Below, piece by piece: positions 11,840-22,461 of a stretch of DNA of 60,000 nucleotides. The notes below the pieces were generated by a model. The model was not told the origin of the DNA. It worked only from the letters and a program-made list of their open reading frames with translations, and did no database searches. Position numbers and translations under genes: made by a program. The stretch's first letter is position 1. Each line of letters starts with the position of its first letter. Source of the DNA: Bolinopsis microptera (Eukaryota; Ctenophora; Tentaculata; Lobata; Bolinopsidae); the NCBI RefSeq assembly GCF_026151205.1, contig NC_087074.1, positions 12,569,182 to 12,629,181 on the forward strand, given 5' to 3'.

Positions 11840-14800
11840 CGTTTTAACGCAAACAGCTTGTATAGCGTTTTGCGCGCGCGGCGGTTTACTTGTGCGCGTT
11901 GTGAAATTCACCATGGCAACTAAACGAAGTTTAAGGGTGTCCTTATTTGGTCAAAACCCCTCAAGTACTCGACTGAAATTTGTGGCCGCTTATGAAAATG
12001 CCCAAACTTTTAAAATCAGAGGCAATTACGAGTTAAACCCTTAATTTCTCGGGGAAAATCATAAAATCGGTAGCTGCCAGCTGGTTTGTGGTAACTAACA
12101 TCAATAATTTCTCAATTGCATGCACTACAATATAGTTTTGTTAATTTCTTCCGGTGCACACAGCTTTTCTATAGCATTTTCTACAGGTACTGTGCACATT
12201 TCCTATATAAACACTATGAGGTTGCTTGGTAGTACGGAGTACCACCAGGTATAATTGGTAGCATGGTATGAATGCAAATTGAACTTTAAGTACGTTCCTT
12301 TTACATAGTTTTGTTAGAACTTAGTCGTATCCAACCAAGCTGTAAGATAAAGTTGCTTGTTCGTTTTCTTGTTTAGTGTGATTTACAGACATTCGATTTT
12401 GAATGCAAAACGGATCATTAATCGTTCAAATATTTCGTCGCCTACTGTTTTGTTTGTTTGTTTATAGAACCCGTCCCCAATATCGTATTGGAAAATGACT
12501 AAACTCAATTCTGAGTGTGAATACAGGTGGTACCTGCAAGTGTATTCATTGAGCATTTAGAGTTCTGTAAAACTGCAGTTACAATTGTGCTATAGTATTT
12601 TTAGTAACTTCGATCGATATCTGATATCAGATCTTGATCCCTACATACTTCCAAAATTTAAATCTCCAACTTTCTGCACAATGCACTGGAATGTAAAAAA
12701 GAGGGAAAAAAGTGATATAGAAATAAAATCAACGATTCAATTTTAGGAAAGTAAAATAAATTCCCTGGTTTCTTTAGTCAGCTTTAAAGTCGGAAAATCA
12801 AAATAAGTAACGTCGATACCGAACCAATTATTGAGCGATGATAGCCTTGTAATTGATTCCTTTCCGTCCATTTCCCATTCGTCATTGATGCTTTGTCAGT
12901 GAATGAATCTCCGTCGAGTGTGAGGACGACAAGTGTGTTGCTTACTGTTTTAGAGCCCCTCTACTTAGGGTGCTCCTGAGTTCATCATACGAATCCTAAT
13001 CATAATCAAGAACATAGCCTTTAACCTCAGCCCATATCTTTTTCGTAGTCTCTAATCGGAGGTATTACCCTACCATGATAATAGTTTTCGCAACCTGTCT
13101 ATTACCGAAAATCGCCCTTCGGTGAAACCTATCTAACCTAATGATCTATATATTAACATAATTTTAAACTCCACATGTGGACACTAGTCAGAGGTGGGAT
13201 TGTGTCGAACCAAATTGTAAAACTAGGATATATTGCAGAGTGATGCTGGTGATTTTACTACATGCTACGTTTAAAGATTTGGAACACTGACGACTCATGC
13301 CTTCTCAATGAACACTGAATACGAGTTCAAATAGTATATCGGAGAACGGAACAAAAATAATTTGGGTAAGTCTAATTTTAGAGATTGAATCATTGGAAGC
13401 AGGAAGAGTCACGAACTCTTCGCAAAACGACATAAAATATGATATGTTATATTAACTTACACGCCATCATGTATTAATATTATGTTATTGTAAGGGTAGT
13501 TCTAGATTGAGTTAACTACCAGCCTCTACTAACATGCAGCACTAATATTCCTTTTTTTCTTTAAAATAATATTTTGTGTTTTATGCTGACGTTGGGCAGG
13601 ACAAAGTAAAAATCCAAGTAAATTTTCGCTGTACAATCAATCACTTGTCCATGAAAAAGAAATATACCCATAAGCAGAACCCGCAGTGAAAATGCTCTGG
13701 ATAGTGTACTAGGTTAACAAGAATAAAATTGATTTATTGCCATGACACTTTTCCGACCAGCTTTTGTCCTCGGATTGGTATTTATATTTATTTAAATTAT
13801 CAGTGATCATTGTTTGAAATAATTTCACGGTGAGGGCTCAAATCACAAATAACTTAAAAAATCGATCGATGGATTGTGTAAACAAACCAGTCTAGTATAA
13901 ATAGTTGTAAATCGTAAAATAAGAACATCTCGAGTGAATCGGGCACTTTTCTAGAAGCATCCTTTTTAAATCAGCTTCCTTCTCAGTTCACTTGTCACCC
14001 CAGCGCGCAGCCCTTTGTTTCTCAGATCTAATTTACCTTCCTAGAAGAACTCCTAAAACACTCCCGTTCATCAGCTTGCCCGTATTTATTTTAACTTTCC
14101 ACGTTTCCAATTTGTGTGGTTACATACTATGCAGTCGACCGAGGGTAGGACATTCTACCGAGACAGAGGTCTCTGTTGATCACTGTATATTATATAATGC
14201 AGCTCTTGAATCACCGTTTGATAGTCTAACAAGTGTTAGGTAATATTGTCTTCGTCATATTTCCGTTCAAACAGTAAACTAGTTAACACTTTTGGGAGCA
14301 TTTTGATCACATTTGTCCACATTAGCATCACCATGCGTGGTAGCGCCGTCCTAGCCAGCAAGCCTTTGCTAGAGTCGTGAGATGCAGCCCAGCTCAAAAA
14401 AATATTCAACTTGAGAGATTTCTGTAACAAAACGTGATTCCCAATTGTACTCGTAAAATTGATTCGTAAAGATTGAGGGTCGGAAACAGATGCAAAGTGT
14501 ATAAATATTATTTGTCGGTTTACTGGAGCAATTGCACGAAAGTGAACCCAGTGCAAACTTCAGAGGCAAGTCAGGATGGTACGATGGTTGCACATCTGGT
14601 CATGTTATCCAAATCCGAGGCATCTGGTGATACTGATAGCTGGGTCATGGTGTGCCCAATTATAATATAGTGCTTGTAATTGGTGTGCACCGGACTTGAA
14701 TTTGGTAGAGTCCTGACTATTTTTTCTGATCCTTTATTGTTTTTACTGTATTTACGACGGCTTAGGATGTATTGCTTCTATATTTCGATGACACGTAACC

Positions 14801-14845
14801 TTAATTTAACTTCCTGTAGGGCCATTTACGAGATTCGATCAGCAC
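11840..14845. other. Intergenic region between IFT122 and the VIT-family gene
   Basis: About 3 kb, AT-rich, without a supported coding exon. It should contain the promoter of the downstream transporter. Open frames at 13992-14243, 14236-14556 and 14473-14670 overlap one another on both strands and show no family motif or splice support. A 14-base match to the conserved 5' end of 18S rRNA at 11720-11733 is noted separately. Confidence 0.4.
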
Positions 14846-17800
14846 ATGGCATCGTCTAGGTGAGCTTATTACACACATAACCGTTTTAATTCAAGTTCGT
14901 CAAGAAACAAATTTAATTTGTATCTTTTATACTTTTCCGTCGTCACTTGAACTGATATGTGGCGTGACATCACGTCTCAGATCATGGGTTGTGACGTCAC
15001 GTCTCATGGGTCATGACGTCATGAAAACACAGTGAAATAACTCAACCTGACCCGTCTTTAAGCATCACGTAATTTCACCCTCAGACAAACCACCGTAATC
15101 GGAAACGTGAATGTTGACGAGGATATTGTGGTTGTCTCTAATGACAGAGAACCGCAAGAGGATGGAGCAGTTATCAGTAACCAAAACGTTGTGAGTGAAG
15201 ACACTGTCGAGAGCTCTCCAGCCCCAACAAAACCTAAAAAGAAGAGAGGCAGGTTTGTGGTCTTTAGTTTGTATCTTAGCTTGGAAAATATTTATCAATC
15301 TTGAAATACCAAATAAGCGACTAGAAATCCATTTTTCCTTATCAGTTCCGTTTCTCCTTACGGTTTAAATCCCATGTCAAGGAACTGGCAGGATTCAGGA
15401 ACAAGGAGCAACAAAACAATAGTTTGGTAGTTATTCTAAATTCTTGTCTTACAGTGACAAACCTTTATTTATAATGAATGTTATCGGGAGCATAAAAATA
15501 CCAACTTTTCACTTTTTCGGCACCTTTTTCAGCATCAAATCGGCATCCAATTCTTGTATGAAAGTTTACCACCTTCTTGAAATAACTCCACCGTGTAAAC
15601 TCTAGACACAACAGCATTTTTAAAATTACGAGTTTGAAGACAAAAACCCTTATCAAAAGCATTCATAATGCATATAATAATACAGCTATCAATGGAGCCT
15701 TCAAGATGAAGAGCTACCAATTACCATTCGACCAAAGTCTCAATTAAAAATAAGAGTCATCAATGGTAAGGGTATTCAAGGAGGAATAACTATCCTTGGA
15801 ATGACTTCATGCAACTCAACAAAATGAGGTTTATATCCACCAGATAGGCTTTCGGATAATGAATTAAATCTAATCTTCAATTGTACTGCAATTGGTTGGC
15901 TGAAAAATGTTGATATTGACGAGTTCAACATTGCAATAACTGACTCCTAGTCCTAAGCTACTAATTTTAAAGCTAGTTGATTATTTAGATTATATGCTAC
16001 TCAATTTCCTATTTTACGCAAAATTAGAAAAACTATCATATCAGGAGTCAGGACATAATCGTTTTGAATAGTTGTAATGATTTTGATTGAATATTGAAGA
16101 ATCATTGATTTGGAACTAGTCATCCCAGATGAGTCGCTTTCAAATTTAAATTCCTTAGAATTATGAATTAATTGCCAGACTATACACCCGGCATTATTAT
16201 AGATTACGTGAATTCTTCACTGGCGATAATTTGTCGCAAAAGTAGTGAGTTTAAGCTAAATGTCGAACGGCTAAAAAAGATAAACTCTTTAAATTTGTAA
16301 GGCCGTCTGGATACCAGATGGCGGAGTCGAATCAATAGATAAAGCGAAAATTTGTAGGCAATAGCTTGTAAACAGTTGTAAATTGCCATGATGTTATACA
16401 TTTTGTGCTTCAATATTACAAGGTGTCTACTGTCTCATAATGTGTATCAAGCATATCCTGCATTCATTTTTTGAGCTGTTACTTGTTCGATGTTTAAAAT
16501 GAGCACTATATCATTTCCAAATAAGGTTTATATCCGTATTCTGTAGAAAGAACCTTATATTAGTTAGTTATTAGTTGTTCATACCGATTGTAATGGGGTT
16601 CATTAGAGAATTAGAGAACCCGGAGATGTCTCTAAAACGATCAAGGTAATAGAAATTTGTTAGTTTTTCAGTTTTTGGATTTTCCAAACGGGGTTTCAAA
16701 TATTTTACGTTCTTTAATTTGGTCAGGTAAGGGTCTATTGTAGGGCAAAAGACCCGATATTGAGTATCTATGTAATCGTATTCTGTAGGTTTGAATAATC
16801 GTTTAAAATAATATTATTTGGTTTTCGGAGTAACTGATTCACTGAATTTATTTGGTTAAACAGGATATATATTTTATTATCCAGTTAAATTGGAAACCGA
16901 ATATTTATTGAATTATTTTTTAATTCCGTGATTTTTCTATAAAAATGGCCAAAGACTTCGTATTTTCAATACATCAGTCAGACAGCTGATAGTCTTGCAT
17001 TCCATGAATCAATAAATAAACTAAGTCGTATGCAGGCCGTCGAAGAAAGTGGCGATACAGCGAGTTAGGGCAATGATACACTACATACGAAAGAATAAGA
17101 AACGAAAGGAATATTACCAAAACAAAGATGTTGAGGAAATGAAGCGGGAGCATGCCAAGCTGGAGGAAGAACACACTCACGAAAAGTAAGGGTGATCCCA
17201 TTTTTTGAAATTCTGACTTGAAACAAATTATTCATCATTAAATTAATAAAACAATTGTTTATTTTTACGGCACAATCAAACAATATCAATTATATATAAA
17301 TCAGTGGAGGCTTGAAGTTTCAAGTGCCGAAGGCCACTGCTTATCTTTGGATTTGAGAGTGACCTGTGCTTGACACCCCCTCAACCATCCACTACGTCAA
17401 TATACTACATTATAAAAAATATAGAAAAATATAATAATCTAAAATTACTTATTGGTCTAGTTTGGTGACACAGGAGAGCCCAGTTGATTTTTAGTTTAGG
17501 TTTAAGTTTTAAATCATAATTAGAAAGGCTAGGTCGGATGAGGTTTTCGAGACTTTAGTTTGAATGAATTGCATTAAATATGAATTCTTTTCTCTAATCC
17601 CCCCCCCTCAGCTGTTTGGTGACGTATATTCAGAGCTTGGTGTTCGGAGGAGTGGACGGTATTATCACATCATTTGCTGTAGTTGCTGCTATTGCAGGTG
17701 CTGGGTATAGCACGTATTATATACTTGCTATCGGCATCGCTAACCTCATCGCTGACGGTCTCTCTATGGGTTAGTTATAGTATATATACTATAAATTTTA

Positions 17801-19373
17801 AATTTCTCTTATATATTACTATATATATATAGTAATATATAAGAGAAATTTAAAATTTGGACACAAAACTTCAAAACACCCTGTACAGTGTACAATGTAC
17901 ACTGTGTACAATGTACAATGTACAGTGTACATATGTGTGGCATCTGAATACTAATAGGTTATTGAGGAATTTTCATTGAAACTTTGAATTATCGATTTAT
18001 CTGTTGCACTTACAAGTTTTTGCCAGATTTTGAAAAGATTTATTTCCATAAACTGTTTTGTTTTTCAGGTCTTGGGGATTACATGAGTAGTGACAGCGAA
18101 ATAAAATTCGCAAAAACAGAACTTGCTCGAGAAGAATGGTTAGATGATTTAAGATATTGAGACGATGAGTAATCTGAATTTGTTCGTTTGACAGATGATA
18201 CGCTTCCCTTTAAGCCTTGCATCAGCCGCGGTACTACGTCATAAAATTAAACGCACAGCGTATTACAACTGATAAGCGTGGATTGGCACAGTATAATCGA
18301 AATGATATCGGCCGGGACAGGGCCTTGGTACGTTGTTTAAATATAGCTTGTACCAGATACTCTCTTTCAGGGAGTATGACAACTATCAGCAAGGAGAGGA
18401 GGCGGAAATGATCGATATTTTCAAAGCAAGGGGAATGACACAAGAAGATGCTGAAATCGTCATTCGGTGAGCAGCAATTTAGAACTAGAACTTACAAATT
18501 CGATATTATAACCGCTTGTAGGGTAGATGACTGCTTAAGAACCATTAACAACCACATGTACTATTTTCAGCCATAACTTTTAACGATGCCAACCATTTTG
18601 TAACCCTTACCTGCTTACCGAATTCTTTTATCCAGTACAACAGCAAAGTACAAGGACGTGTTCTGTAATGAGATGATGATACACGAGCTAGGTCTTACCC
18701 CACCGGATGATGACGACAGCCCTGTAAAGAATGGTGAGACTTCTTTCCTGTTATCTTAATTATTTTATGTTTGTCGTTTTATTAAACTCTATCACCTTCT
18801 GTTAGCCACCGTAATCATCAGGATACACCTGATTAAACCTCTACAAAAAACAATTTTATTTTCGACAGGTTTGGTGACATTTATTGCGTTCATCATCTGT
18901 GGAGTAGTCCCGCTCCTCGTTTACATGTTCGTAGATGTTCACAGCAAATCTGGAGACACCAACTTCTACATCTCAATTGGCATGACAGCAGCAGCCCTGT
19001 TTCTTCTTGGAGCCATGAAGGTTAGATGTTTTCGTAATAAATTGTAATTTTTAAAACCTATACGTGTTTATATGACAGCTTTAGTTCAAATTAAACCTAC
19101 AAAAGTGTGGGTTCTTTCCTGCGACATAGATCGATTTGGTCAGATTTAATATCTCACAATTTTGTGAATTGCAACCGTATCTTTCAGTCGCTAGCCTCGT
19201 ACATATCGTGGTGGAGGTCGGGATTGAGTATCATGATTCTGGGGTGTATAGCAGCTGCTTCCGCCTACGGTATCTCAGCACTTGCTGAGTTTGCTGTCGA
19301 GTCACACAAGACGGGAACGTTGAGGATCTGCGATCTTAACTCAACTGGATCCCTTGTCAGTAATACTAATTGA
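14846..19373 (+). CDS. VIT1/CCC1-family iron/manganese transporter
   Basis: Vacuolar iron transporter family protein, expected to move Fe2+/Mn2+ from the cytosol into an acidic organelle, probably by H+ antiport. Ten exons keep one frame: 14846-14859, 15085-15252, 16607-16645, 17036-17185, 17612-17769, 18069-18138, 18371-18466, 18636-18733, 18869-19020, 19188-19373; 1,131 nt, 376 aa. Residues 1-115 are a hydrophilic, Lys-rich N-terminus. TM1 begins at about residue 126 with FGGVDGIITSFAVVAAIAGA (Asp139 corresponds to the family's conserved TM1 Asp). TM2 is AIGIANLIADGLSMGLGDYM. The cytosolic metal-binding helices follow (EEAEMIDIFKARGMTQEDAE, then NEMMIHELGL), and then three more membrane segments. 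The conserved E/D and Met residues of the metal-binding region are present. Start choice: ATG 14846 is in frame across the first splice; exon 3 (39 nt) is the least certain. The intron after exon 4 carries a retroelement tail. No orthologue name is given because animal members are poorly characterised. Confidence 0.9.
14964..15022 (+). promoter_or_regulatory. Cluster of CRE/ATF-like sites in intron 1 of the VIT-family gene
   Basis: Two perfect palindromic TGACGTCA sites (14992-14999 and 15014-15021) and one near match TGACATCA (14965-14972) lie within 60 bases, set in a short direct repeat of about 27 bases (GTGAC.TCACGTCTCA). TGACGTCA is the CREB/ATF consensus. Being just downstream of the first coding exon suggests an intronic enhancer or an alternative promoter (inference). 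Confidence 0.5.
17249..17545 (-). mobile_element. 3' tail of a non-LTR retrotransposon in a VIT intron
   Basis: This 300-bp stretch matches 26011-26310 (shared words include TTTTTACGGCACAATCAAAC and AAGTGCCGAAGGCCACTGCT). The copy at 26 kb extends into a reverse-transcriptase C-terminus, so this piece is the 3' UTR of the same family, severely 5'-truncated, inserted on the minus strand in the intron between exons 4 and 5 of the VIT-family gene. Confidence 0.8.
17793..17858. repeat. Perfect 66-bp palindrome
   Basis: Two 28-base arms (17793-17820 and 17831-17858) are exact reverse complements around a self-complementary (AT)5 centre. It lies in a VIT intron and is followed at 17881-17935 by an array of TGTACA/GTACAATG words. 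It can form a cruciform or an RNA hairpin; it may be a small MITE. Confidence 0.9.
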
Positions 19374-20266
19374 GGAATGGATAATTGACTGAAAACACTG
19401 AAGTCTCCTCTTCTTTGTTTAAGATACCACTTTCATAAAGGAGTTCTGCATTCGGACCAAGTTAAATAGAACTGTGAAATATTATCATTATTTACAGATA
19501 CATTTTCAGCGTCAATGTTTTAAGAAAAGTCAAGGTTTTGTTAAAATTCAGCATTATCTTTGATCTTGCATGCTGAAGCGATTTTAGGATGTTATATTAT
19601 ATATAAATCACATATTCAGTGACCCAAAGATTAAAAATATGTCAGATTTTAACGTTTCAAAAAGTTGAATATTTAACTTGTCTCTTAGAAATTAAAAGTA
19701 TAATTCGATCTATATAAAATCATCTCTACTTCTGACAGTAAAATGTCTATGATTATAACACATTCTGAACGTCTTATCTCGATCAATATGCAACATCCTA
19801 CAACTGGCTCCTGATGAAAACATCTTGATATAGTTCCGCAGAAAAGTCCGAACACGACTCTTCGCATTTAAAGACTCGTGTCCGGATAGAAGTCGTGGTA
19901 CCAGTTCCAAGCCCTTCAGTCCTAGTTGCTCTGAAAGTTTTCAAGATATGTTTAGATCTGGTCTAATTTTCTCTGAACGAAGTTTTACAACAATTGTTAT
20001 CACATCGGGTTACCGACAACTTAATTTAAGCTCTGTTAGATAACCTTAAATAAAATTCCAGTCATTTTTGATAAGATAACATGAAACCTTACTTAGAAAT
20101 ATGTTTTATTAATGGATTCCCACGGATAAGATTGGTTTCCCTGTCTTGCGTGACCATGCCCGCTATCTACACACTAATACCGGATGTAAGTAAAGCCACC
20201 ATGGTATTGATACTGATAACTGGAGCTTAGAATAAATCCAACAAATTCAATAACTGCCCCCTTAAA
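19374..20266. other. 3' flank of the VIT-family gene, no further gene seen
   Basis: AT-rich sequence following the TGA at 19371-19373. It should include the 3' UTR. No canonical AATAAA close to the stop was recognised, and open frames at 19685-19910 (minus) have no support. Confidence 0.4.
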
Positions 20267-20463
20267 TGATGTCAATTAAACAATGTCACTCAAATAGTGT
20301 CACTTAAATAATGTTACTTAAACAATGTCACTAAAATAGTGTCACTTAAATAATGTCAATTAAACAATGTCACTCAAATAGTGTCACTTAAATAATGTCA
20401 CTTAAATAATGTCACTTAAATAGTGTCACTTAAATAGTGTCACTAAAATAATGTCACTTAACG
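20267..20463. repeat. 15-base minisatellite
   Basis: About thirteen tandem units of a 15-base motif close to AATGTCACTTAAATA, with variants at two or three positions (GTCAATTAAAC, GTCACTAAAAT). Higher-order pattern: a block of units recurs inside the array. Confidence 0.9.
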
Positions 20464-21625
20464 TCTCCGATTTGTTCCCCATCGGTATTTATACAATGTA
20501 TATTGTATAAGTGACCATTTGTAATATGGCCACATGTTCTCTGCAACCTATTACCACACGAGATCAGAAGAAGCAAGGAAATCTTATCAGCATGATATGT
20601 TTCATCTAGTTTTAAAGTCTTCACGAGTGTTGACTACACTTAGTCTTGCTTTAACATTAACAATTCTAAGATTACAGAGCTCCCAGGCTGGTCAAGTTAA
20701 GACAGAAATCATATTTCTTCCGTATTCTTCCTTTTCAACATACTGACATTTGACAACTCAGTAAGTCAGTAAAGTGGACCTATGAGGATATTTATCCAAA
20801 AAGATTTGCAATGATATCTTGATGCAATAAATACAATTTCAAAAACTTCACAAACCTCCTATAAATTAACTATTCGACTCTCGAGCTAAATAAATAACAC
20901 ATAACAATGAGGCTGTTTGTACAATGTACATTAATTAAGTTACCACATAACTGTAAGTTATTACATATTATAACCATTATTGATAATATTACAAATATCA
21001 ATATAAACATGTTGCATGAGTCCACAAACATCATAAACCGGAGAATATTCTGGAAACTCGACCTGCTCTGAATGCTTGCCCACTTCCAAAATTCCAATGT
21101 GGGCTTTAACCTCCTAATTTCTGTCAACCTCAATTTCAATAGATCACGTTTCAGTACAAGTTAAGGATAATTCTCCTTTCCTTGCCAATAGAAAACATCA
21201 CGTACAGTACATGGAATGTATAATTGTATTAAAACTACAAGCTTCTATCAAATTAAGCTTGTGTACGCAGTTGTACACGGCACCTTCATAAACGTTACGT
21301 GTTAAAAACATGCACTCATAGTTTCTACTTTCGAATGATAAAATGTAACAGATTATCACATTTGCCAGTTTTCTAGAAGATTTTGTTATGTTAGTTTGAC
21401 CAGTCTCATTAATCCATATAAATATTCATACGCTTGTAAGTGAGCCGCGGACAGTGTGGTACCTACTGTTACTGTTTTTATTAAGGAGCAGTACCAAATC
21501 ATTAGCTGAAAAGTTGATATCACAACTATATAGTATATACCCATTATTATTATTATGTAACCACTACGTAGCCACACCCGCAAGGAAATGTTGTAACAAA
21601 TAGTACTGGAGACGACTGGGCGACA
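20464..21625. other. Intergenic DNA, no gene seen
   Basis: AT-rich; open frames (20534-20746 plus, 20870-21139 and 21386-21583 minus) are short, compositionally random and without splice context. Confidence 0.4.
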
Positions 21626-21970
21626 GTGTTAACACGTCACACGAGTGATCCTAAATACTGCACAGCTCGACCAGCTATTTTACTTCCTAGGGACACAGTC
21701 GGCCAGATCACACACCAAGGCCCGGTATTAATAACATCCCCCCGTCCTTTCACTCTTTTCTTCGCGACATTTGCTTCTGTGGCATGTTCCTTTCTCTGTT
21801 TGTTCTATGTGATACTGTACGCGATAGCAGATGTGTCATACCGTAGATCATTCTACGCTGTTCCCCGAGATCCTTGTTTTTCAAAGAAGCTAAGGAATAT
21901 TTGTTCCTTGAAATTAGTTCTCGTTTGTGACTTGTCGATATGCCTTCATCAGCTGGGAGGAGACGCATGA
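21626..21970 (+). CDS. Unrecognised ORF with a hydrophobic segment
   Basis: A 114-residue open frame that I do not recognise. Residues about 41-67 are strongly hydrophobic (FTLFFATFASVACSFLCLFY then VILYAIADV) and would make one transmembrane helix; a short Arg/Lys/Cys-containing tail follows. Its last 31 bases overlap, in another frame, the start of the ORF at 21940. It could be the first exon of a spliced gene joined to that ORF, an upstream ORF, or chance. A single-exon gene here would be unlike the intron-rich neighbours. Confidence 0.25.
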   Translation: MLTRHTSDPKYCTARPAILLPRDTVGQITHQGPVLITSPRPFTLFFATFASVACSFLCLFYVILYAIADVSYRRSFYAVPRDPCFSKKLRNICSLKLVLVCDLSICLHQLGGDA

Positions 21971-22461
21971 GGTCGAACAAGAGGGACGGAGAAAGGAGCA
22001 GAAACCTGGCTAAAAGGATAGAAAACAATCGTCAATTGGTGAAAACAACTGGAGACCCTTATGATGATACTCTGAAACTAACCCTATCTTTTGTCAATAA
22101 ACTGAACATACCGTCTTTCCGGGGTACTACCATATCCGATAAAAAAAAGAAAGACGATGAAGTCAGAACAAATGTTGAAGATGAACCCGCTACAGCTAAT
22201 TCTGTGTCAATTCGTGAAGGTGGCTCTGGGATTGATTCCATGGTAAAATCACCAAAAACACAACCCTATACAAACCATCTAACCGATTCAAAGGTTGAGA
22301 TGAGGTGTCAAAAAGGGGAAGAAGTCTCCAAGAAGTCTAGCAAAAATGTCCGGAACCCTTTTGTAAGACTGATATCCTGGGCCCGTGGTAGCCACTCGTG
22401 CAGGAGGAGGGACTGTGGTCGTTGCAACCTGATCAGCAAAGATTATTTGACCAATACGTAA
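21940..22461 (+). CDS. Unrecognised basic protein of 173 aa
   Basis: The longest host-like single-exon ORF between the two transporters. It starts MPSSAGRRRMRSNKRDGERS (strongly basic), passes through a polar, Lys/Glu/Ser-rich, probably disordered middle (a DKKKKDDEVR patch near residue 68) and ends in a cysteine/arginine motif, SCRRRDCGRCNL, about 15 residues before the stop. No signal peptide or membrane span is seen. The Cys-x5-Cys-x2-Cys tail might bind metal (inference). No family is recognised. It may be the 3' exon of a gene that includes 21626-21970. Confidence 0.4.
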   Translation: MPSSAGRRRMRSNKRDGERSRNLAKRIENNRQLVKTTGDPYDDTLKLTLSFVNKLNIPSFRGTTISDKKKKDDEVRTNVEDEPATANSVSIREGGSGIDSMVKSPKTQPYTNHLTDSKVEMRCQKGEEVSKKSSKNVRNPFVRLISWARGSHSCRRRDCGRCNLISKDYLTNT

